Shown piece after piece: positions 1 to 5,732 of a stretch of 24,801 nucleotides of DNA. This DNA comes from an uncultured Bacilli bacterium (lineage in GTDB: Bacteria > Bacillota_I > Bacilli_A > RF39 > UBA660), in contig CANQFX010000008.1 of NCBI GenBank assembly GCA_947600015.1, positions 1 through 24,801 on the forward strand, written 5' to 3'. Below the pieces are notes generated by a model. That model was not told the origin of the DNA. It saw nothing but the letters and a program-made list of their open reading frames with translations, and did no database searches. A program made the translations under genes and the position numbers. Within the stretch, counting starts at the first letter, position 1; each line of letters opens with the position of its first letter.

Positions 1-104
1 TGTAGAATTCTACTTAAAAACTCCTTCATTAAATGATAATTTTCTTCTCTACAGAAGATACTTTTAAATACACGATCCTATTTTGCCGTGTAGAATTTGG
101 ACAT
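1..104 (-). pseudogene. PD-(D/E)XK-family transposase, N-terminal remnant with in-frame TAG (partial, runs off left edge)
   Basis: Reading left from an ATG at 104-102, the frame gives MSKFYTAK, then a TAG at 80-78, then DRVFKSIFCREENYHLM and so on, open to the window edge. From memory, 'YTAKYDRVFK.IF' is the usual N-terminus of the Rpn/PDDEXK_2 'PD-(D/E)XK nuclease family transposase' proteins, where the residue at the TAG is normally Tyr (TAT or TAC changed to TAG). A perfect ribosome binding site, AAAGGAGG (111-118), lies 6 nt before the ATG. A real start followed by a well-matched frame with one stop suggests a recently inactivated mobile-element gene. TAG is a genuine stop in this genome, because the GT2 gene at 16309 ends in it. 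The remainder lies outside the window, so the extent of decay is unknown. Confidence 0.55.
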
Positions 105-116
105 CAAATCCCTCCT

Positions 117-137
117 TTCGTGTTTTTATAACACGAA
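117..137 (-). other. Perfect hairpin abutting the transposase ribosome binding site
   Basis: TTCGTGTT (117-124) and AACACGAA (130-137) form a perfect 8-bp stem with a 5-nt loop. On the minus strand it sits directly before the AAAGGAGG of the transposase remnant and shares two A residues with it. No U-run follows it on either strand in the expected place, so it is not a terminator. In transposase genes such a leader hairpin can limit translation from read-through transcripts, or it may be part of an element end. That role is inference. Confidence 0.4.
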
Positions 138-172
138 AAAAAGCAAGTGTAAAATCACTCTTTTTACCAAAC

Positions 173-238
173 AAAAAGAAAACCAATCTCAATTTTTTCA
201 GGTTCCTTTTTGGAATTTTTCTTTTTGGTTTTCTTTTT
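173..238 (-). terminator. Possible bidirectional terminator after the P-type ATPase gene
   Basis: AAAAAGAAAACCAA (173-186) is the exact reverse complement of 225-238. The long loop between them contains a small TTCC/GGAA hairpin (203-206/212-215). It begins 19 bp beyond the ATPase stop codon and the arms are U-rich on either strand. The stem is A/T-heavy and the loop is long, so the call is moderate. Confidence 0.4.
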
Positions 239-256
239 TTCTTCCTTTTTTAAGTT

Positions 257-2077
257 TTATTTTTTCAAAAAAATAGTCAATACATACAAAATAGCTAAGA
301 AAGTCACACCTACATCCGCAAATACGGCCATCCAAATGGTACTTAATCCTAATACTCCTAGGGCTAAAACAATAAATTTAACAATAAGTGCCATGATAAT
401 GCTTATTTTTACTTTCTGTTTCGTTATTTCCGCAATTTCTATGGCAGTTTTTATCTTTTCTAAATTATCATGCATTATCACAATATCACTTGCTTCTATC
501 GCAGCATCACTTCCCAGATTTCCCATAGAAACACTAATATCTGCTATTTTCATTACAGGAGCATCATTGATACCATCTCCTACAAACATTACCTTTCCTT
601 GTTCTTGATACTTTCTTACTGTTTTTACTTTATCTTCTGGTAGTAGATTACTATACCAAGTATCCATTCCTGTTTTTTTCGCTACTTCTTTTACTATATT
701 TTCTTCATCGCCAGATAAGATTGCTAATTGATTGATTCCTAATTTTTTTAATTCTTTTAATTGATAACTTGTCTTTTTAATTCGATCGGCAATGATTACG
801 TACCCTTGATATTCCTGGTTTATTGCTAGATGAATGATGGTTCCTACCTCTTTTGGTTTTTCTACTACTATTCCTTGTTCTTTTAAAAGACTTTCATTTC
901 CAATTAAAATACAATCTTTTCCTATTTTACATGAAATTCCTTTACCACTGATTTCTTTATAATTTGTTACATTTTTTATTTCTTTTTTCTGATATTTTTT
1001 TTGAATTGCATCTGCAATCGGATGATTTGAATACTTTTCCGCACTCGCTAGTATTTTTAGAAACTGTTCTTCTTTTAACTTTTTGGATACTATCTTTTCA
1101 ACTTCAAATACTCCTTCTGTAATGGTTCCTGTTTTGTCTAATAATAAATAATTCACTTCAGTTAATTTTTCTAATTCATTACTTCCTTTCATTAAAATTC
1201 CTTCTTTGCTAGCTTTACCAATTCCACAAAAATAACCGAGTGGAACAGCAATAACTAGGGCACAGGGACAAGATGTCACTAAAAAGACTAATGCTCGATA
1301 AATCCAAGTGGAACTATCTTGGCCAAACAACATAGGAATAATAACCATTAGGATTGCAGATAATACAACGATTGGGGTATAAATTTTAGCAAACTTCCGA
1401 ATAAAAGTTTCTGTTTTCGCTTCCTTCTTGCTTGCTTCTTCTAAAAAAAGAATCATTTTATTGGCTGTTGAATTTTGATAAGTTTTCGTTGCCTTGATTT
1501 TTAATATAGAATTTTTGTTCAAACAACCACTTAATACGGTATCATTTTTTTCTTTTTTTCTAGGGGTAGATTCTCCTGTGATGGATGCCGTATCTAAATA
1601 GGAGCTTCCTTCGATGATAATACCATCTAGGGGAATTTTCTCTCCTGGCTTTACGATAAAAATATCTCCTACTTTGGCCTCCTCTGATTTTTTATCTATC
1701 ATTTTGTCTTTTTCCATGATGTGAATATAATCTACTCTTAAATCAAGAAGTTCCGTAATAGATTCTTTACTTTTGGCAACCGCAAGATCTGAAAAATATT
1801 CTCCTATTTCATAAAGCAACATGACCATGACTGCCTCTTCATAACTCCCAATAAAAAAGGCTCCTATCGTTGCGATAATCATTAATAGATTTTCATCAAA
1901 AATTTCTTTTTTCTTTATACTCTGCCAAGCATTTTGATAGATTTCATATCCTACGATGATATAACTAATTACTAATAATAAAAGATGATAGAAATTTTCT
2001 TTGATGAAAAAAGAAATTAGAAACAATAAAACACTCATCATAATTCTTAATAAATCTGGATTAATTAATTTTTTCAT
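257..2077 (-). CDS. Heavy-metal P-type ATPase (Zn/Cd/Co efflux, P1B-2-like)
   Basis: This is an ATP-driven exporter of divalent soft metals in the cytoplasmic membrane. In order: N-terminal membrane helices, the actuator motif TGES (167-170), the metal-binding CPC in TM6 (270-272), the phosphorylation site DKTGT (314-318), the P1B nucleotide-binding HP (352-353), the hinge GDGINDAP (500-507), and C-terminal helices with Asp588 in 'FADVGV', a residue typical of the Zn/Cd (ZntA/CadA) branch rather than copper pumps. At 606 aa it lacks any N-terminal CxxC heavy-metal-associated domain, as in compact CadA/ZosA-type pumps. Its ATG directly follows the TAA of the ArsR-family gene, so the two are co-transcribed and probably translationally coupled. 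The sensor gene's alpha-5 zinc site supports Zn, Co or Cd as substrate. Exact metal preference cannot be read from the sequence. Confidence 0.93.
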   Translation of the reverse strand: MKKLINPDLLRIMMSVLLFLISFFIKENFYHLLLLVISYIIVGYEIYQNAWQSIKKKEIFDENLLMIIATIGAFFIGSYEEAVMVMLLYEIGEYFSDLAVAKSKESITELLDLRVDYIHIMEKDKMIDKKSEEAKVGDIFIVKPGEKIPLDGIIIEGSSYLDTASITGESTPRKKEKNDTVLSGCLNKNSILKIKATKTYQNSTANKMILFLEEASKKEAKTETFIRKFAKIYTPIVVLSAILMVIIPMLFGQDSSTWIYRALVFLVTSCPCALVIAVPLGYFCGIGKASKEGILMKGSNELEKLTEVNYLLLDKTGTITEGVFEVEKIVSKKLKEEQFLKILASAEKYSNHPIADAIQKKYQKKEIKNVTNYKEISGKGISCKIGKDCILIGNESLLKEQGIVVEKPKEVGTIIHLAINQEYQGYVIIADRIKKTSYQLKELKKLGINQLAILSGDEENIVKEVAKKTGMDTWYSNLLPEDKVKTVRKYQEQGKVMFVGDGINDAPVMKIADISVSMGNLGSDAAIEASDIVIMHDNLEKIKTAIEIAEITKQKVKISIIMALIVKFIVLALGVLGLSTIWMAVFADVGVTFLAILYVLTIFLKK

Positions 2078-2374
2078 TTACATAACCTCCGATATATGTT
2101 CTAATCCATATTTCAAAATAATTTTAATATGATCATCACTAATCCTATAATATATATTCTTCCCTATTTTTTCTGTTTTTACTAAATTAGAAGCACGTAA
2201 GTTCTTTAATTGATGGGATACTGCGGATTGACTTACCTCTAACAAATCACTAATTTCTCCTACACACATCGACTTATTTAATAGAGCATCTAAGATTTGT
2301 AAGCGAGTGGGATCGCCAAAGATTTTATAAAATTCACTTAATCCATACAATAATTCTTTACTGTGTATTTTCAT
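2078..2374 (-). CDS. ArsR/SmtB-family metal-sensing transcriptional repressor
   Basis: This is a 98-aa winged-helix repressor that should release DNA on binding metal and derepress the downstream pump. The helix-turn-helix lies in 'VGEISDLLEVSQSAVSHQLKNLR' (about 38-60, quoted in pieces: VGEISDLLE, VSQSAVSHQ, LKNLR). The C-terminal helix carries D80-x-H82-x10-H93-x2-E96, exactly the alpha-5 (Zn/Co) site spacing of SmtB/CzrA-type sensors. The alpha-3 site is reduced to one Cys (C37, 'SMCVGE' against ELCVC in CadC), arguing for a Zn-type rather than a CadC/ArsR thiolate sensor. The start is supported by AAGGAGGAG (2377-2385). A palindromic operator lies just upstream. Confidence 0.93.
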   Translation of the reverse strand: MKIHSKELLYGLSEFYKIFGDPTRLQILDALLNKSMCVGEISDLLEVSQSAVSHQLKNLRASNLVKTEKIGKNIYYRISDDHIKIILKYGLEHISEVM

Positions 2375-2390
2375 AACTCCTCCTTATCGC

Positions 2391-2406
2391 ATGAACGATT
2401 GTTCAT
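2391..2406 (-). promoter_or_regulatory. Operator of the ArsR-family repressor (ATGAAC-N4-GTTCAT)
   Basis: A perfect 6-bp inverted repeat with a 4-bp spacer, ATGAACGATTGTTCAT. It resembles the TGAAC-type half sites of SmtB/CzrA/CadC operators. It lies between the -10 box (2415-2420) and the ribosome binding site (2377-2385), over the expected transcription start, which is where a repressor would act. Confidence 0.75.
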
Positions 2407-2414
2407 ATATTCAT

Positions 2415-2441
2415 ATTATAATACGATGTAGTTTATGTCAA
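2415..2441 (-). promoter_or_regulatory. Promoter of the arsR-family/P-type ATPase operon
   Basis: A consensus -35 TTGACA (2436-2441) and consensus -10 TATAAT (2415-2420) are separated by 15 bp. TAATAT, two bases further on, would give a 17-bp spacer. The unusually short spacing of two perfect boxes may be a regulatory feature. Confidence 0.7.
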
Positions 2442-2453
2442 GTATTACAATAA

Positions 2454-2477
2454 AAAAACTCATTTTTTTGAGTTTTT
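2454..2477 (-). terminator. Terminator at the end of the FemAB gene
   Basis: AAAAACTCA (2454-2462) pairs with TGAGTTTTT (2469-2477) around a 6-nt loop. On the minus strand the stem is followed by further T residues. The hairpin includes the FemAB TGA stop codon (2460-2462) and lies just upstream of the metal-resistance promoter, separating the two units. Confidence 0.65.
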
Positions 2478-3695
2478 GATTTTATGAATCATCTGAAATA
2501 AGTAATAATGCCAACTAAGTGGTAAGGCATATTCTCCAATTAATTCTTCTACATACCCATTAAATCCTCTTTTAAATTCATAGATACCATAATCTTTGGG
2601 ATGGGTATTAATGTTATCAGGAATACCATAAAAATTATGTTTTTTAAAGCCCTCTTTGATTCCATATTTAATTAATTCCCATTGGATTAGGTATTGCGAA
2701 TTAAATTTCATATACTCTTCATAGTTTCCACTGGACAAATAAATTACTTCTGGTTTGATTAACATAAACATAGATCCTGATAAGGTGATGATTTCTTTTC
2801 CTTCTTTTTTGATAATCTCTTTGGAATCTTTGATTCTTTTTTCTATCGCCGTAATTTCATTCTGTAATCCTTTTTTTTGTTTTTCATTATACTTTGCATC
2901 ACTTAAACTATTTATTTTTTCTTCTTTTTCTTTCTTTTCTTTTTCTAGTTTTTGAATATACTTTTTTAAGTTTAATTCTGTAATAAAATATTTCACTTCC
3001 CCTTTGTCATGAAATAGTTCATACATCGTTTCAAAATATTCTTGTTTTCGTACAGAAAATCCTTTTCTTTCGCCTGTTTCTTCCATAATACTTTGAAAAC
3101 GATTTAACTCTTCATAAGAAATTTCATTTACTGTGATTCCAAATTTTTCTGCCTTTCGAATTAAATTTCGTGTATTTGGCTTCATTTCTTTCAAAATTTG
3201 TTCTTCACTTTTTCCTTCTAAATCAAGAGAAAACATCCATCTGACTTGTTCTCTATCTTCTTGTTTTACTGGTTTAAATCCTATTTTTTTTAGGTGTTTT
3301 ACTACATCGCGATTATCTTCTCCTCCCTCTACAATGTTACCATCGATATCACGTTGTTGATAAATAAGGTAGGGATCAATTCTTAATACGTATCCTTTTT
3401 TCTTCTTTATATATTGTTTTAATTCTTGAACAAAAAAATCTAGTAGTTTTTCATTTTTAAAATCAATTAAAAAACCTCTTGGACTATAAAATTCATATCG
3501 CCCCAAATGTCTTTTATGTCCAAATAGCATCGTCGCAGCAATTATTTTTTTCTTTTCTTCTATACCAACATAATATACTTGCCAATTACTTTTTTTACGA
3601 AGTGTCGCAATTTCTGGGGCTGATAAAAATGTTTTTAAGGGATGATTTTCCCAAAAATTTTTATATTGTTCTTCTGTTATTTCTACAAATTTCAT
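2460..3695 (-). CDS. FemAB-family peptidoglycan aminoacyltransferase
   Basis: A tRNA-dependent ligase that adds amino acids to the stem peptide of lipid II or peptidoglycan to build interpeptide bridges (FemX/FemA/FemB/MurM family). It has two GNAT-like halves: N-terminal about 1-240, including 'MKPNTRNLIRKAEK' (171-184), typical of the family; and C-terminal about 300-411, with the 'YLIQWELIKYGIK' and 'FYGIPDN...YGIYEFKRGFNG' blocks. They are split by a charged coiled-coil arm at about 243-300, as in FemA. The length of 411 aa matches the family. GGAGAG precedes the ATG. The gene starts 44 bp after the two-TM protein gene and probably shares its transcript. The bridge amino acid cannot be deduced. 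Confidence 0.9.
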   Translation of the reverse strand: MKFVEITEEQYKNFWENHPLKTFLSAPEIATLRKKSNWQVYYVGIEEKKKIIAATMLFGHKRHLGRYEFYSPRGFLIDFKNEKLLDFFVQELKQYIKKKKGYVLRIDPYLIYQQRDIDGNIVEGGEDNRDVVKHLKKIGFKPVKQEDREQVRWMFSLDLEGKSEEQILKEMKPNTRNLIRKAEKFGITVNEISYEELNRFQSIMEETGERKGFSVRKQEYFETMYELFHDKGEVKYFITELNLKKYIQKLEKEKKEKEEKINSLSDAKYNEKQKKGLQNEITAIEKRIKDSKEIIKKEGKEIITLSGSMFMLIKPEVIYLSSGNYEEYMKFNSQYLIQWELIKYGIKEGFKKHNFYGIPDNINTHPKDYGIYEFKRGFNGYVEELIGEYALPLSWHYYLFQMIHKIKNSKK

Positions 3696-3739
3696 AATCT
3701 TCTCTCCTATTATTAGTATCGTTCATTCTTTACATTTTA

Positions 3740-4462
3740 TTAATGTTCTTTTTTTCTGTGAAAGATATGTTTCTTTTTTCTTGATATTTCATCTAATTTA
3801 TCATCGATGCGATCTACTACTTTATTTCGATCAAACAAAGTAAAGATAAATAAACCAATCATAATAAATAATAAAATTAGTGTCGCAAATAAAATAATAT
3901 TAAAGGGATCTTTTCTTTCTATCGTAGTATCTAAATAACTATTCGTTAAATAAGAATCAAAATTCTCCTCTGTAATTACTACTTCATTTTCTGCAGGAAC
4001 AAAATTTGCAATATTTTTGATAGCTAGTTTTTTTAATGTATCATCCATAATGACGGGATAACCATATACTTTGATGGAATCTGGAACTTCTTTGGTTCTT
4101 TCATAAGTATAATCAATTATTTTTTTATATTTCTCATAATCTTCTTCCTTTATCGCAATTAAATAGGTATGCCACAAACCAGTATCTTCTTGTTCAATGA
4201 CAAAATGAATTTGCTTTTTGCTCTCAGAAAAATAAGCAAATCTTTCTGACATTTTTGATATTTCAATATAAGAGTATTCATTTGTATTTTTTACTTCTGA
4301 CCAAGGATAAATCTCTTGTTCTTTTTGAAAGATTTGATAGGAGCATACAAAAAGAATCGTAATTACAATGAGGTACACTAAAGAAACAAGCATTTTTACT
4401 GCTAGTCGTTTTTCGTTTGTCTTTTTTATTTTTGATTTTTCTTTTCTTATTCTTTTTTTCAT
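3740..4462 (-). CDS. Two-TM membrane protein of unknown function
   Basis: A 240-aa protein not recognised. It has a very basic cytoplasmic N-terminus (1-20), TM1 at about 22-45, an extracytoplasmic domain of about 140 residues (50-185) with mixed alpha/beta character ('KQIHFVIEQEDTGLWHTYLI', 'SIKVYGYPVIMDD'), TM2 at about 186-210, and a charged C-terminal tail ending in a Lys/His-rich stretch. No enzyme motif was seen. The ribosome binding site AGAGGAGAA precedes the ATG. It lies immediately upstream of the FemAB gene and downstream of the diacylglycerol-kinase terminator, so a membrane or envelope role is likely, but that rests on context only. Confidence 0.7.
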   Translation of the reverse strand: MKKRIRKEKSKIKKTNEKRLAVKMLVSLVYLIVITILFVCSYQIFQKEQEIYPWSEVKNTNEYSYIEISKMSERFAYFSESKKQIHFVIEQEDTGLWHTYLIAIKEEDYEKYKKIIDYTYERTKEVPDSIKVYGYPVIMDDTLKKLAIKNIANFVPAENEVVITEENFDSYLTNSYLDTTIERKDPFNIILFATLILLFIMIGLFIFTLFDRNKVVDRIDDKLDEISRKKKHIFHRKKEH

Positions 4463-4621
4463 ATTTCTCCTCTACTCTATTATTATCATATCATAGTTTC
4501 CTTTTTATTTCTATTATTCTGCCATTTTTTGTAAGATCCCTCCAATAAAACAAATTAATTTTTAGATTTATTTTGATCTGTTAATATCAAAAAACTACTT
4601 TTGTATACCTATTATCATAAA

Positions 4622-4653
4622 AAAATGTCACTACGATAAAAAGGTGACATTTT
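4622..4653 (-). terminator. Terminator of the diacylglycerol-kinase-family gene
   Basis: AAAATGTCAC (4622-4631) and GTGACATTTT (4644-4653) form a perfect 10-bp stem with a 12-nt loop. On the minus strand the stem is followed by a run of T. It starts about 33 bp after the kinase stop codon. The rest of the 4463-4686 intergenic stretch shows no gene. Confidence 0.8.
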
Positions 4654-4686
4654 CATAATAACATTTCTAGTAAGAAAGAACATATC

Positions 4687-5613
4687 TTACTTTTCTTCTT
4701 GAAATAGTTTTTTCAAATTTTCTCTTGGCATTAACATTTTTGTACTTCGATCAATACGAAAAGAAAATTTCAAATGAGGACTTCTATATTCTTCTCCATC
4801 AAGACACCAAGAAGATTTCGGACTATCTAAAAATTCGATTTCTAATTGATTCGTTTGATAATAAGTAATTTCTGGGATATCTTTTACATCCATCGTATTA
4901 ATTAAAAAAAGCATTTTTAGCATTTCTTTTTTTGTTTTTACATTTGCAAATGCTACTTCAAATTGATTATCATCTAATTTTACATCATAGTAAATATCAT
5001 CTACTCCTGCTACTCTAGAAGAGTTTGTAATAAAGAAGAAAGAGTATCTTCCTACATATTCTTTTTTATTAACAGTATATTTTATATTATAGGTATGAAT
5101 TTTATTTCTTAATTGCTTTATTCCATATAAAATATAAGCAATTTTTCCATATTTTTTCTTCAAACTTCTTGGAGTATTATAGGCTAAATCAATATAATCT
5201 CCTAGGCATGCTACATATACAAAAGGAGAGTCATTGATGTAGCACACATCGATATTTTTTTCTTTTCCGTTCAGTAATAATTCTAAATTTTTATAAGTAT
5301 TTTTGGTAAAGCCATACATATTCCCTACATCATTTGTCGTTCCCATCGGCAAGTTGGCTAAGGTTAATTTCTTTTTCCTTTGCATGTTTCCAGTCACTAC
5401 TTCATTTAATGTACCGTCGCCTCCAGCGCTAATGACTAAGTCAATATTATCTTCTAAATTTTTAACAATTTCTATGGCATCGCCCTTTTTCTTGGTAAAT
5501 TTCATTTCTGCTTCATACCCATGTTTTCGTAAAATATCATAAAAATCTTTATAATTTTCTATTTTCTTTTGTTTCCCACTGGCTGGATTCATGATAATGA
5601 CACTTTTTTTCAT
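4687..5613 (-). CDS. Diacylglycerol/lipid kinase family protein (DgkB/YegS/LCB5 type)
   Basis: A 308-aa soluble lipid kinase expected to phosphorylate diacylglycerol or a related lipid at the membrane with ATP. In Gram-positives DgkB recycles the diacylglycerol left by lipoteichoic acid synthesis. Motifs: NPASGK (9-14), the nucleotide-binding GGDGT (64-68) followed by LNEV, and LPMGTTND (88-95). The C-terminal half has the beta-sandwich pattern of the family, with 'WCLDGE' near the end. The length fits DgkB (about 300 aa). GGAG lies about 8 nt before the ATG, an extended -10 promoter precedes it and a strong terminator follows, so it looks monocistronic. The exact lipid substrate is not determinable. 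Confidence 0.88.
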   Translation of the reverse strand: MKKSVIIMNPASGKQKKIENYKDFYDILRKHGYEAEMKFTKKKGDAIEIVKNLEDNIDLVISAGGDGTLNEVVTGNMQRKKKLTLANLPMGTTNDVGNMYGFTKNTYKNLELLLNGKEKNIDVCYINDSPFVYVACLGDYIDLAYNTPRSLKKKYGKIAYILYGIKQLRNKIHTYNIKYTVNKKEYVGRYSFFFITNSSRVAGVDDIYYDVKLDDNQFEVAFANVKTKKEMLKMLFLINTMDVKDIPEITYYQTNQLEIEFLDSPKSSWCLDGEEYRSPHLKFSFRIDRSTKMLMPRENLKKLFQEEK

Positions 5614-5637
5614 ACTATCATCTCCATTGATATCTCT

Positions 5638-5646
5638 ATTATATCA
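5638..5646 (-). promoter_or_regulatory. Extended -10 promoter of the lipid kinase gene
   Basis: The minus strand reads TGATATAAT: a TATAAT -10 (5638-5643) with an upstream TGn extension. No good -35 is seen at 17 bp, consistent with an extended -10 promoter. A perfect inverted repeat (5657-5687) covers the -35 zone. Confidence 0.55.
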
Positions 5647-5656
5647 TACCCCTATT

Positions 5657-5687
5657 TTGGAATAAATACTTATTTCTATTATTCCAA
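5657..5687. promoter_or_regulatory. Inverted repeat TTGGAATAA-N13-TTATTCCAA upstream of the lipid kinase promoter
   Basis: A perfect 9-bp inverted repeat with a 13-nt spacer, beginning 13 bp upstream of the -10 box. It is placed like an operator over the -35 region. It could also be a chance A/T-rich palindrome. No cognate regulator is visible. Confidence 0.35.
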
Positions 5688-5707
5688 TTGCAAATTTCTA
5701 TATTCAA

Positions 5708-5729
5708 AAAAGCACTTTTATGTGCTTTT
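5708..5729 (-). terminator. Terminator after the GH25 lysozyme, end of the polysaccharide operon
   Basis: AAAAGCAC (5708-5715) pairs with GTGCTTTT (5722-5729) around a 6-nt loop. On the minus strand the stem ends in a run of six T. It lies 3 bp after the lysozyme TAA, and no comparable hairpin was seen between here and the operon promoter near 24043. Confidence 0.8.
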
Positions 5730-5732
5730 CAT

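Noticed and set aside
1..13. Palindrome GTAGAATTCTAC at the left edge as an element end or regulatory site
   Set aside because: It is explained by codons of the transposase frame (S-R-I-L) and is too short to interpret.
210..608. Plus-strand open frame of 132 codons over the end of the P-type ATPase gene
   Set aside because: It is antisense to a well-supported gene, low-complexity Phe/Ile/Ser-rich and without a convincing ribosome binding site. The other plus-strand frames (for example near 2755, 3133, 5303, 7767, 9621, 17215, 22720) are the same kind of shadow.
4505..5684. Shared 15-mer TTATTTCTATTATTC upstream of two genes (4505-4519 and 5670-5684)
   Set aside because: A/T-only except for two C; such matches are expected by chance in this composition, and only one copy is part of a palindrome.
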